In this document: one piece after another, positions 29,535 through 37,600 of the stretch | How positions within the stretch are numbered: position 1 is the stretch's first letter | Layout: each line of letters starts with the position of its first letter | NCBI RefSeq assembly: GCF_000970855.1 | Contig: NZ_KQ034046.1 | Span: 613,418 to 677,417, forward strand | Reading direction: 5' to 3' | DNA length: 64,000 nucleotides | Origin: Lactobacillus helsingborgensis | GTDB taxonomy: Bacteria > Bacillota > Bacilli > Lactobacillales > Lactobacillaceae | Notes under the pieces: generated by a model | The model's input: only the letters and a program-made list of their open reading frames with translations | Databases searched by the model: none | Told to the model about the DNA's origin: nothing | Made by a program: the position numbers and the translations under genes

Positions 29535-30258
29535 AAATGTTTTCAGATCGGAAACCATTAAGCTCAAGCGCAGCTTTTTGCTCTATTTTCATTTAGTGGC
29601 TTTAATTATTTTTCCGGTATTACTAGGGCTTTATTACGGCAGTAGAAAAAGCGCGGTCACCACGACCACTATGGTAACCATTTTTTATGAATTGTTGGCA
29701 ATTAGTTCTCCGATAGTTATCAGTATAGTCATTAGCTTAGTTTTCGACCGTGAGGAAAAAGCTGGTCATTGTAAAAATTGGTTAACAATTCCAGGTGCAA
29801 GGGGCAAAATTATTCAATTGCAGTTATTTTACTATTGGGTGCTCTATTTTATTGAAATTATTGGTATGAGCCTGCTTTATTTTTTGATTTTGCGTTTTGC
29901 TTTTCGGGTAAATGACCTATCATTTATCAAAATTTTCCTCACTAGTTTTATTTTTGCAGTTTTTGGTTTTCTTCAATATGAGATAACACAATGGCTGGTT
30001 TTAAAATTTAACGTTGGCGGAGCCATGATTTTAGGGTTCTTTGGTTTAGTTTTTGCGTGTCTGAGCATTACTAATCTTTTTGACTTTATTTGGCCTGTAG
30101 TTCCTTGGGCTTGGCAAATGAGACTAATGAGCTTTTGGCTGGCTGGAGTTACTAGCCAAGTACAAAGCTGGACAGCCATGGCAATGGCTGTGCCCATTAT
30201 TTTAACTTTAGGGTTACCTTTTTTAATTATAAAAAGTTTCAATAATTGGCAAAATTAG
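29527..30258 (+). CDS. ABC transporter permease, LanG-like
   Basis: The 243-residue protein with about six hydrophobic segments begins MLKNVFRSETIKLKRS, parallel to the preceding permease and typical of LanG/MutG. Its ATG overlaps the end of the previous gene, so the three genes form one translationally coupled unit. It is the last gene before a terminator. Confidence 0.82.
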   Translation: MLKNVFRSETIKLKRSFLLYFHLVALIIFPVLLGLYYGSRKSAVTTTTMVTIFYELLAISSPIVISIVISLVFDREEKAGHCKNWLTIPGARGKIIQLQLFYYWVLYFIEIIGMSLLYFLILRFAFRVNDLSFIKIFLTSFIFAVFGFLQYEITQWLVLKFNVGGAMILGFFGLVFACLSITNLFDFIWPVVPWAWQMRLMSFWLAGVTSQVQSWTAMAMAVPIILTLGLPFLIIKSFNNWQN

Positions 30259-30284
30259 ATTGGTTTTATAAGAATAAGTAAAAT

Positions 30285-30318
30285 AAGCTACTGCAAATGT
30301 TTCTGCAGTGGCTTTTTA
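30285..30318 (+). terminator. Rho-independent terminator after the ABC transporter operon
   Basis: An 11-bp stem with one G-U pair (30285-30295 with 30304-30314) and a T tail. Confidence 0.85.
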
Positions 30319-30449
30319 GGTGCCAAAAAGTTAATATATACTTAAATAGTAAAACTTTTCTTTAGTTAGCAGTTATTAATTTCGTATTACTAGTGATTTC
30401 TGTATTATGATATGCGGCAAAAGAAAGAATTTTTATAAAGGAGAACTTT

Positions 30450-31484
30450 GTGGTAAAAAAAGATTTTATTGATACTTGTACCTTTTCAAAAAATGAAATG
30501 CAATACCTGGCTGATTTAGGTCTAAAAATTAAGGAGGCTATCAACCATGGCTATTACCCTCAGCTTTTAAAAGGCAAAAGCTTAGGTATGATCTTTGATC
30601 AAACTTCGACTAGGACTCGTTGTTCTGCTGAAACAGCAATGACGGAACTTGGGGGTCATGCGCTCTATCTGGCTCCCGGACAAATTCAGTTAGGAAAAAA
30701 TGGTCATGAGGGTTTGGCTGATACTAGTCACGCTTTAGGTGACTTAGTTGATATCATTGGAGTTCGAACTGCTAGTCAAGAAGATATTGTGGAGATTGCC
30801 CAAAATTCGCATGCACCTGTAGTTAACTTTATGAGTGATGATGACCATCCTACTCAGGCTTTAGGTGATTTGATTACAATTAAAGAATTTTTACCAGAAG
30901 GTAAGAGATTATCTGACATTAAACTGGTTTTTGTGGGGGATGCAACGCAGATTACTATTTCAGCATTATTTTTGTGTGCCAAAATGGGCATGCACTTTGT
31001 TCAATATGGTCCAAAATCCAAGTGGATCCCACGAGATATTTATAACAAAGCCAATAAGATTGCTGAAAAAAACGGTGGCTCAATTACATTAAGTGAAGAT
31101 GAAAGTTCACTTCAAAACGCTGATTTTATTTATACCGATGTTTGGTATGGTTTATATGATCATGAACTTGAAAAAGATGAATACATGAAGACCTTTTATC
31201 CTAAATATCAAGTCAATGATGAATTATTGGCAAAAACGGGCAATCCTAATGTCAAATTTATGCATTGCTTGCCGGCGAATAGGGGAGAAGAAGTTTCCGC
31301 TGCTGTTCTTGATGGCGAACAATCAATAGCTTGGCAGCAGGCAGCAAATAAAAAGACTGCTATGCGAGCAGTTTTTGTTTATTTGCTTAATTCAAAATTC
31401 ACTGATATGAGTGATTCAAGTCAAAAGGCCATCAAATATAAATATAAAGAAGAATTAGCTTATTTGCTTGCACAAAGACCATAA
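30450..31484 (+). CDS. ptcA: Carbamoyltransferase, probably putrescine carbamoyltransferase
   Basis: This 344-residue enzyme has the carbamoyl-phosphate site STRTR (about residue 54), HPTQALGD and HCLP, defining the ornithine/putrescine carbamoyltransferase fold. The substrate loop reads TDVWYGLYDHEL, as I recall for enterococcal putrescine carbamoyltransferase, in place of the SMG-containing loop of ornithine transcarbamylases. It also shares the long C-terminal helix (after residue 300) known for the putrescine enzyme. GTG start with AAAGGAG six bases upstream. No agmatine deiminase, carbamate kinase or antiporter is adjacent, so the pathway is incomplete here. Generic annotation would call it argF/arcB. 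Confidence 0.75.
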   Translation: MVKKDFIDTCTFSKNEMQYLADLGLKIKEAINHGYYPQLLKGKSLGMIFDQTSTRTRCSAETAMTELGGHALYLAPGQIQLGKNGHEGLADTSHALGDLVDIIGVRTASQEDIVEIAQNSHAPVVNFMSDDDHPTQALGDLITIKEFLPEGKRLSDIKLVFVGDATQITISALFLCAKMGMHFVQYGPKSKWIPRDIYNKANKIAEKNGGSITLSEDESSLQNADFIYTDVWYGLYDHELEKDEYMKTFYPKYQVNDELLAKTGNPNVKFMHCLPANRGEEVSAAVLDGEQSIAWQQAANKKTAMRAVFVYLLNSKFTDMSDSSQKAIKYKYKEELAYLLAQRP

Positions 31485-31486
31485 AG

Positions 31487-31520
31487 AAAAGACTAAAAGC
31501 TTTTGGCTTTTAGTCTTTTT
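31487..31520. terminator. Terminator between ptcA and the XRE gene
   Basis: A 14-bp stem (31487-31500 with 31506-31519), TTTTG loop, and A/T runs on both sides, so it can serve both converging genes. Confidence 0.9.
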
Positions 31521-31532
31521 GTATGCAAAATA

Positions 31533-31853
31533 TTAATTTTTTTCCATTAATCTGATTAACCTAACATAATTTATAACTTGGGTCTTCTCTTTTTTGGTTA
31601 ACGGTTTTTTATCAATATAAAGATTTTGAATTTCTTCAAAGTTAACCTTTTTTATATTACCGCCGGCAAGCCACATTGGGTCGACTTCTAAAGCTGCTGC
31701 GAGAAGCTCAATGCGATTTTGCTTAGGTTTATATTTGCCTTCTAAGTAGTCGTGAATGTTGGACCGCGGTATCCTTGTTCTTCTTGAAAGTTCAGCCTGT
31801 GTAATTCCAGATTTTGCAAAAGTGGATTTGAAATTTTCTAAAAATGTTGCCAT
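31533..31853 (-). CDS. Small XRE-family transcriptional regulator
   Basis: The 106-residue protein has a Cro/C1-type helix-turn-helix at residues 10-65 (ITQAELSRRTRIPRSNIHDYLEGKYKP...LAAALEVDPMWLAG), followed by a short charged tail that could mediate dimerisation. It is divergent from the dga-type PTS operon, with 475 bp between them, and convergent with ptcA. The target is unknown; autoregulation from the shared intergenic region is possible. Confidence 0.85.
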   Translation of the reverse strand: MATFLENFKSTFAKSGITQAELSRRTRIPRSNIHDYLEGKYKPKQNRIELLAAALEVDPMWLAGGNIKKVNFEEIQNLYIDKKPLTKKEKTQVINYVRLIRLMEKN

Positions 31854-32328
31854 AAGCGTAAATCACTCAATTCTATACAAAAAATTTTTCTTTCTCTAAC
31901 TTATTACAAATCAGCCTTCATTTTGTAAAAACGCTTACTTCTAAGTGCGGTAATGAAATCAGAACGATATGCAAAATAAGTCTTTTGTATGCATTATTGC
32001 TGTAATGATTTAATAATTATTTTACCAAAATAGGCATTTTTGTTCAAAATTATTTGTAATGAAAACATAACGAGAACCAAAACAGTAAAAAAGGAATTTT
32101 GTCAATGTTATTAAAACATTACAATTAAAAATAAATTGTATAAAAATTAAAAATGATTATTACTAAATAAACTTTTATTGACAAGTAAAAAAATGGTTCT
32201 TATTTCACCTTTACTTTCAGCGCCTTATTGACAGCGTTTGCATAAATATGGAATTATTGGTTTGCAAGTAATTAATTATTTGTTAGATTCTTAAATTACG
32301 TTTTTGAAAATATCTGGGAGGTAGCAAT
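31854..32328. other. AT-rich regulatory region between the XRE gene and the PTS operon
   Basis: No gene is visible. It contains two adjacent inverted repeats, AATGTT-N5-AACATT (32104-32120) and TACAATT-N7-AATTGTA (32120-32140). A TTGACA at 32178-32183 is followed at 17 bases by TATTTC, and a cre-like site lies at 32228-32243. It probably holds divergent promoters for the XRE gene and the PTS operon. Confidence 0.5.
32228..32243 (+). promoter_or_regulatory. Candidate cre site for CcpA upstream of the dga-type operon
   Basis: TTGACAGCGTTTGCAT fits the cre consensus WTGNNARCGNWWWCAW with one deviation. Its first six bases are also a perfect -35 hexamer, so binding of CcpA would compete with RNA polymerase or block elongation. 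Confidence 0.65.
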
Positions 32329-32736
32329 TTGAGAGAAAAAAATAAAATTATTTTACTAACTCACGGTGGTTGGGGAGCCGCACTTAATAAAAGTATGGGT
32401 TTACTGGTTGGAAAAACAGAAAATATTATGGATATTGGTTTAACAGCAAATATGACGTTAGATCAATACATGTTAAAAATTGAAAATAGTGTAATGCCAG
32501 TCAATAAAAATACTATTGTTTTAACTGATATACCTGGGGGTACGACTAGCAATGTTGCTTTGAGATTAACACAAAAATATCCGTGGACAATTTTGTCTGG
32601 CGTTAATGCGCTCATGCTGGTGGAAACAATAATGCACCAAAATGAAGATATTACCGCAGAAATAGTTAAAAAAATTCTTGAAGCTGGGCAGCAAAGTCAG
32701 AAAAATTTGAATTTATTATTTAGAAGTGAAGGATAA
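32329..32736 (+). CDS. PTS mannose-family EIIA component (DgaA-like)
   Basis: The 135-residue domain has the EIIA-Man fold pattern, with the phosphorylatable His in LTHGGWG (about residue 12) and DIPGGTTSNVALR near residue 68. It receives phosphate from HPr and passes it to EIIB. The TTG start has GGGAGG seven bases upstream. It is first in a six-gene unit in the order EIIA, EIIB, EIIC, EIID, lyase, aldolase, the order known for dgaABCDEF of Salmonella. The substrate is inferred from that context. Confidence 0.85.
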   Translation: MREKNKIILLTHGGWGAALNKSMGLLVGKTENIMDIGLTANMTLDQYMLKIENSVMPVNKNTIVLTDIPGGTTSNVALRLTQKYPWTILSGVNALMLVETIMHQNEDITAEIVKKILEAGQQSQKNLNLLFRSEG

Positions 32737-32740
32737 AAAT

Positions 32741-33232
32741 ATGAATGTTGTTTTGTGTAGAGTAGATAGTCGGCTTATTCATGGACAAGTGGTAACGAAA
32801 TGGGTCGGTCAGTATAACGTTAATAGAATTATCGTAGTCAGTGATCAACTTGAAAAAGATCAATTTATGAGGAGCATATATTTAATGGCTGCTCCGCCAG
32901 ACGTCAAAGTAGAATGTTTGGGAATTGCTTCATTAAAAAAGGCTCAAGAGGAGGACAAATTAGCAACTGGCAGAATTTTGCTTATTCTTCCCGACATTGC
33001 AACCCTTAAAACAATTGTAGATGAAAAAATATATCAAGGAAAAGTACAAATCGGGGGTTTAGGTGGTGGTCCTGATCGTAAAGTTGTTTTTCAAAATATT
33101 ACTCTAAATGATAGTGACGCCCAAATATTGGAGGAACTGAAAAACCAAGATTGTGAGATTTATTTTCAAACTATCCCGGAGGATGCGCCACAGAGTTTAG
33201 AAAAAATCATAGAAAAATATAGGAAGGTGTGA
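32741..33232 (+). CDS. PTS mannose-family EIIB component (DgaB-like)
   Basis: The 163-residue protein contains the phosphorylation-site motif CRVDSRLIHGQVVTKW (active His near residue 15) of mannose-family EIIB. ATG 32741 follows AAGGA of the upstream gene end; an in-frame GTG at 32726 lies within EIIA. It passes phosphate to the incoming sugar at the EIIC/EIID channel. Confidence 0.92.
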   Translation: MNVVLCRVDSRLIHGQVVTKWVGQYNVNRIIVVSDQLEKDQFMRSIYLMAAPPDVKVECLGIASLKKAQEEDKLATGRILLILPDIATLKTIVDEKIYQGKVQIGGLGGGPDRKVVFQNITLNDSDAQILEELKNQDCEIYFQTIPEDAPQSLEKIIEKYRKV

Positions 33233-33237
33233 TTAAA

Positions 33238-33987
33238 ATGAACAATACGGCTTTGGCTGTTGTAATGGGACTTTATTTTTGGTTTGCCAATTTGAGATTT
33301 GGGTACACCTTTTCCGGCATGCTCAAGCAACCTGTTTGTGTTGCTTTAGTTGTTGGACTGATAACAGGACAAATGGCGCAGGCAATGACAATTGGAGCTG
33401 GAATACAATTGATGTTTTTAGGGGTTACATCAACTCCTGGTGGTAATGTGCCAAACGATCCTGCTCTAGCAGCTACTATTGCTATTCCAATTGCAGTTAC
33501 ACTTAATATGAATGCACCAGCAGCAGTGGCACTGGCAGTACCTTTTGGTATTTTAGGTGTCTTTCTAGATCAATTGAGAAGAACTATCAATGCTATTTGG
33601 ATACATATGGCAGATAAAGATGCAGAAAAATTAAATTATAAAGGTATTTATGCAGCAGCCTTCATCTACCCAGCACTTGTTGGTTTTCTCATTAGGTTTC
33701 CTGTAGTTTTTGCCGCTAATTACTTTGGTCGCGGAGCTGTTCAGGCTTTAATAACTGCTATTCCCCAATGGCTAATGCATGGTTTTGAAGTGATGGGCTC
33801 ACTGTTACCAGCATTAGGATTTGCTTTAACTATCAGTGTAATTGGTAAGAAAAAACTTTTGCCATATTTCTTTATAGGGTTTGTAGCTGTTGTATATTTC
33901 AAAGCTGAAATAATGGCGGTCGCTATCATCGGTGTATGTATTGCTTATCTTGTAAGAAAGAATGCCAATAAGGAGGAAGCATCATAA
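33238..33987 (+). CDS. PTS mannose-family EIIC component (DgaC-like)
   Basis: This 249-residue membrane protein shows the EIIC-Man signature GAGIQLMFLGVTSTPGGNVPNDPALAATIA (about residues 57-85) and about seven hydrophobic segments. ATG 33238 lies after AGGAAGGTG; EIIB ends five bases earlier. Its stop overlaps the EIID start. Confidence 0.93.
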   Translation: MNNTALAVVMGLYFWFANLRFGYTFSGMLKQPVCVALVVGLITGQMAQAMTIGAGIQLMFLGVTSTPGGNVPNDPALAATIAIPIAVTLNMNAPAAVALAVPFGILGVFLDQLRRTINAIWIHMADKDAEKLNYKGIYAAAFIYPALVGFLIRFPVVFAANYFGRGAVQALITAIPQWLMHGFEVMGSLLPALGFALTISVIGKKKLLPYFFIGFVAVVYFKAEIMAVAIIGVCIAYLVRKNANKEEAS

Positions 33988-34808
33988 TGACTCAAACAAA
34001 AAAATTATCAAAGAGAGAAGTTAATAAAGCTTTTTGGATTTACCAGTTGGGATGTGAAGAATCAAATTCCTATGAAAGACTCCAAAGCTTAATCTTTTGC
34101 GCTTCAATGATACCAGCAATTAAAAAACTATATGCTGACGATAAAGAAGAACAAAAAAAGGCATTAAAACGTCATCTTACCTTTTTTAATACCGAAGGGT
34201 CGATAGGTTCTTCGATTCAAGGAATTACTCTGGCGATGGAAGAAGAAAAAGCTAATGGTGCTGATATCTCAGGTTCAGCTATTACTTCTATCAAAACTGG
34301 TCTAATGGGACCATTAGCTGGCATTGGAGATTCGGTAATTTGGTCTGCTTTAATGCCAATCATTATTTCGATTTTTATTCCAATGGCAAAATCCGGCAAT
34401 CCGCTTGGCGGACTTTTACCGCTAATTATTTATACAGCGATCACAATGTATATTAGTTATTTTCTTATTCATAGGTGTTACACTGTTGGCCGTTCTTCGA
34501 TCATTGATCTGCTTCAAAATGGTTTGATTAAAGAAGTGATCTATGGTGCAAATGTTTTGGGAATGATGATGATGGGTGCTCTTTCTGCTTCTTATGTGAC
34601 TGTGACCACACCTTTGAAAATTCACGTTCCCGGCGGATCTACTATTGTTCTTCAAACTATTTTGGATAGTATGCTTAAAGGCTTGCTACCGTTAGCAGCT
34701 GTTTTATTAATTTATTGGTATATGCAAAAGAAGGGACCACGCTATGGTGTAATTATCGGTACTATCATTGTCATTAGTTTGCTTGGTTCATTTTGCGGAA
34801 TTCTGTAA
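33987..34808 (+). CDS. PTS mannose-family EIID component (DgaD-like)
   Basis: This 273-residue EIID component begins with the conserved KLSKREVNKAFW helix. It has FFNTEGSIGSSIQGITLAMEEEKANG-like stretches in the soluble part, the GLMGPLAGIGDS loop and C-terminal hydrophobic segments. The start overlaps the EIIC stop (TAATG). EIIC and EIID together form the sugar-translocating complex. Confidence 0.93.
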   Translation: MTQTKKLSKREVNKAFWIYQLGCEESNSYERLQSLIFCASMIPAIKKLYADDKEEQKKALKRHLTFFNTEGSIGSSIQGITLAMEEEKANGADISGSAITSIKTGLMGPLAGIGDSVIWSALMPIIISIFIPMAKSGNPLGGLLPLIIYTAITMYISYFLIHRCYTVGRSSIIDLLQNGLIKEVIYGANVLGMMMMGALSASYVTVTTPLKIHVPGGSTIVLQTILDSMLKGLLPLAAVLLIYWYMQKKGPRYGVIIGTIIVISLLGSFCGIL

Positions 34809-34825
34809 TCTAAATGGAGGTAGAA

Positions 34826-35923
34826 ATGGATTTTTATCAGAAATTAAATCTTAAAAAAGTAATTAATGCTAGCGGTAAAATGACAATTTTGGGTGTTTCC
34901 AAGGTCACAAATGAAAGTATTGCAGCGCAACAATTTGGCGATCAGCATTTTTTTGAAATGACTGATTTAATTGAAAAAAGCGGGAAATATATTGCCGAAA
35001 TGATTGGAGCAGAAGATGCTCTCATTGTTAATTCAGCTTCGGCGGGAATTGCCCAAGCGGTAGCAGGCATAATTGGCCAAGGGAGTGAATATCATCTTTA
35101 TCATCCATATACCGAACGGATTATAAAAAGAAATATTATTTTACCTAAGGGACAAAATATTGATTATGGGGCACCTGAAGAAGAAATGATTACACTTGGT
35201 GGTGGCCATCCTGTCGAAGCGGGCTATGCTAATACCTGTTCTGATCATAATTTGGAGATCATGATTGATGATAATACAGCTGCCATATTATATGTTAAAA
35301 GCCATCATTGTGTGCAAAAGAGTATGTTAACTATCAAAGAAGCACTTAAGGTTGCCCATGAACATAATCTGCCTTTAATTTTGGATGCTGCTGCTGAAGA
35401 AGACATTAAAACATACGTTGATTTAGGCGTTGATGTAATTATTTTTAGTGGTGCAAAGGCAATTGCTGGACCGGCATCTGGTTTAATTTTGGGTAAAAAG
35501 AAGTATATTAACTGGGCGCGCATGCAAGCTAAAGGTATAGGCCGCGCAATGAAAATAGGAAAAGAGAACATTTTAGGTTTAACCGCTGCTTTTGAAAACT
35601 ATGTCAAATGCGGCCCGGAAAACGGCGAAAATATGAAAAAAAGACTAAGCCCTTTTATTTCTGCTTTGTCTAAATTGCCCCATGTTTCTGTTACGCAACA
35701 AAAAGATCAGGCCGGAAGGGATATTTATCGAGCTGATATGAAAATAGATCCAAGTTTTTCTAAAAATGCGATAACGGTTATTAAGGAATTAAAAGAGCAA
35801 GCACCAGTTATCTATACAAGAGAATACCGAGCAAATGAAAATATCATTGAATTTGATATTCGAGCTATAGATAATGCAGAAATGAAAACTATTGTTAAAC
35901 GCTTGCAGGAGATTTTGAAATGA
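34826..35923 (+). CDS. dgaE: D-glucosaminate-6-phosphate ammonia-lyase (DgaE-like)
   Basis: This 365-residue PLP enzyme belongs to the SelA-like aminotransferase fold. It has the INASGKMTILG N-terminus and the probable PLP lysine in IFSGAKAIAGPASG near residue 214. DgaE converts D-glucosaminate-6-phosphate to 2-keto-3-deoxy-6-phosphogluconate and ammonia. ATG 34826 has GGAGG five bases upstream; an in-frame ATG at 34814 lies before that ribosome binding site. The next gene overlaps its stop. A related SelA-like enzyme using another amino-acid sugar remains possible. Confidence 0.82.
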   Translation: MDFYQKLNLKKVINASGKMTILGVSKVTNESIAAQQFGDQHFFEMTDLIEKSGKYIAEMIGAEDALIVNSASAGIAQAVAGIIGQGSEYHLYHPYTERIIKRNIILPKGQNIDYGAPEEEMITLGGGHPVEAGYANTCSDHNLEIMIDDNTAAILYVKSHHCVQKSMLTIKEALKVAHEHNLPLILDAAAEEDIKTYVDLGVDVIIFSGAKAIAGPASGLILGKKKYINWARMQAKGIGRAMKIGKENILGLTAAFENYVKCGPENGENMKKRLSPFISALSKLPHVSVTQQKDQAGRDIYRADMKIDPSFSKNAITVIKELKEQAPVIYTREYRANENIIEFDIRAIDNAEMKTIVKRLQEILK

Positions 35924-36665
35924 TGAAATTAGAACCAGATTATTATAAAGGAAGAGTGGCATTAAACTGCTTTTAGCAGGTTCAGTGCAAAATGCCAAAG
36001 AGATATATGAAGCGGCTCAAGGACACCTAGTTTGTGGTCTTCTAACCAAAAATTACGCCAATACTGAAAGTTGTATTACTGCCATGAAAAAATATCAAAA
36101 TGCGGTTAATAATGCAATTTCAATTGGATTAGGAGAAGGAGATCCTAATCAAAGCAAAATGGTATGCGAGGTATCTGAGACTGTTCAACCACAGCATGTA
36201 AACCAAGTTTTTACTGGTGTTGGTTTTACTAGAGCCTTAATTGGTCAAGATGAAACGGTAATTAATGGGCTTGTCTCACCAACTGGTAAAGTAGGTTATG
36301 TCAACGTAGCTACGGGACCATTAAGTTCAAAGGAGAAAGTAGCGACTATTCCAGTAGTAACAGCTATTGCTATGTTAAAAGATATGGGTGGCAGTTCTCT
36401 AAAATTTTTCCCTATGCAGGGGTTAAAGCATTTAGAAGAATATGAGTATGTTGTCCGAGCTTGTGCCGATAATAATTTTAGTATTGAACCTACAGGTGGG
36501 ATCAATTTAGATAACTTTGAGAATATCTTGCAAATAGCGCTTAAAGCGGGTGTAAAAAAGGTTTTGCCTCATGTTTATTCATCGATCATAGATAAGGATT
36601 CTGGCTTAACAAGACCAGAAGATGTTAAAAAACTATTTGAAATTGTGAAAAGTAACTTAGACTAA
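35920..36665 (+). pseudogene. dgaF: KDPG aldolase (DgaF-like), reading frame interrupted near the 5' end
   Basis: The family N-terminus is encoded from ATG 35920 (MMKLEPDYYKGRVALNC), overlapping the dgaE stop, with AGGAG eight bases upstream. It stops at TAG 35974-35976 after a TTTT run (35971-35974). The rest of the protein (LAGSVQNAKEIYEAAQG to the end, 226 residues from GTG 35985) continues in the -1 frame and is intact, including the Schiff-base lysine in GGSSLKFFPMQGLKH and EPTGGINLDN. One missing T, or two extra bases, explains it. It may be a true frameshift mutation, a homopolymer sequencing error, or recoding. Restart at GTG 35985 would give a protein lacking the first strand. Confidence 0.8.
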
Positions 36666-36680
36666 GGAAACTAGCAAATA

Positions 36681-36712
36681 AAAAAGAGAAATTTTTGAAA
36701 TTTCTCTTTTTT
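36681..36712. terminator. Bidirectional terminator between dgaF and the IclR gene
   Basis: An AT-rich stem (about 36683-36694 with 36699-36710) with A and T runs. It serves both converging transcripts. Confidence 0.85.
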
Positions 36713-37466
36713 ATATTGCATTCTCTATATCTGCTTTTGTTTTTAAGCCTTCTTGACCCCATAATTCTTTCTTAGAATTATTAATTCTGAAATGGGGGGC
36801 GCTAATACTAAAAGCGCCTAATATTTTGTCGTTTTTTAATATTGCAAATCCTAAGCAATATATTCCGTCCTGATTTTCTCCATCATCAATCGCATAGCCT
36901 CTTGTTCGCGTTCTTTTTATTTCTGCTAACAGCTCTTTGCGATTGGTAATCGTATTTGCCGTTAAACTTTTTAACGCGGTTTCGTCAAGATATTTTTCAA
37001 TCTCACTATTTGACATACAAGCCAAAATTGCTTTCCCCATACCTGATGAGTACATGTTCATATGGCCGCCTAATTGCAAATTTAAACGAATGGTGTTTGT
37101 ACTTTGGGCCCGATCCAATAACGTAATCACATTTTTGTCTTTAATACCTAAGTTAACGGCTTCAGTTGTTCTATCTCTGAGTTCATTAATATAAGGCATT
37201 GCTATTTTGTCTAAGCTGAAACTATTTCTAGCCTTTTGTGCGTACTTTAAAAACGTTAATCCCAAATAGTATCTTTTTGGATTACCAAAACAACGCACAA
37301 ACTCACAATATTCCAATGTATTTAATATTTTGAGAATAGTCGGTTTAGTGATAGTTATATTGTCACTTATTTCTTTTAAAGTTGGTGCCGTTTCGCATTT
37401 AGAAATATAATCTAATATTTTCTTTGCTTTAAGCAGAACCGTACCATATAGATGATTTTCGGTCAT
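36711..37466 (-). CDS. IclR-family transcriptional regulator
   Basis: The 251-residue protein has an N-terminal winged helix-turn-helix (about 10-70, PTLKEISDNITITKPTILKILNTLEYCEFV) and a C-terminal IclR ligand-binding domain (about 75-245, with YSSGMGKAILACMS and ENQDGIYCLGFAIL). IclR regulators often sense intermediates of uronate and 2-keto-3-deoxygluconate metabolism (for example KdgR). It sits between the dga-type operon and kduD, and a repeated motif upstream of kduD is a candidate operator. AGGAGAG precedes the ATG. It probably controls both flanking units. Confidence 0.9.
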   Translation of the reverse strand: MTENHLYGTVLLKAKKILDYISKCETAPTLKEISDNITITKPTILKILNTLEYCEFVRCFGNPKRYYLGLTFLKYAQKARNSFSLDKIAMPYINELRDRTTEAVNLGIKDKNVITLLDRAQSTNTIRLNLQLGGHMNMYSSGMGKAILACMSNSEIEKYLDETALKSLTANTITNRKELLAEIKRTRTRGYAIDDGENQDGIYCLGFAILKNDKILGAFSISAPHFRINNSKKELWGQEGLKTKADIENAI

Positions 37467-37494
37467 TAGCTCTCCTTGTTTTTCAAAAAATGTT

Positions 37495-37508
37495 TGAAAG
37501 CCCTTGCA
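37495..37508 (+). promoter_or_regulatory. cre-like site upstream of kduD
   Basis: TGAAAGCCCTTGCA matches the cre palindrome except for CC in place of the central CG. It overlaps the -35 hexamer of the kduD promoter. The changed centre lowers confidence. Confidence 0.4.
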
Positions 37509-37531
37509 TTATTTTTAAAACATCCTACAAT
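37504..37531 (+). promoter_or_regulatory. kduD promoter
   Basis: TTGCAT (37504-37509) and TACAAT (37526-37531) are spaced by 16 bases, and the predicted start of transcription falls in the repeated operator-like motif. Confidence 0.6.
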
Positions 37532-37538
37532 ATTATTG

Positions 37539-37570
37539 TAAATAAGAAATGATATTTCTAAATAAGAAAT
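37539..37570. promoter_or_regulatory. Candidate IclR operator: two TAAATAAGAAAT repeats
   Basis: TAAATAAGAAAT occurs at 37539-37550 and again at 37559-37570, 20 bases apart. Between them ATTTCT creates the inverted repeat AGAAAT-GAT-ATTTCT (37545-37559). Two helical turns of spacing just downstream of a promoter suggest a repressor site. The adjacent IclR gene is the obvious candidate. Confidence 0.6.
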
Positions 37571-37600
37571 TTGCTGATTTAATATAGGAGGAGTTATAAA

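Noticed and set aside
30450..31484. Ornithine carbamoyltransferase of an arginine deiminase operon
   Set aside because: No arcA, arcC or arcD is adjacent, and the second-substrate loop and C-terminal helix look like putrescine carbamoyltransferase. Kept as an alternative only.
35971..35976. Programmed -1 frameshifting in dgaF
   Set aside because: The site is not an X-XXY-YYZ heptamer and I see no stable downstream pseudoknot, so mutation or sequencing error is more likely.
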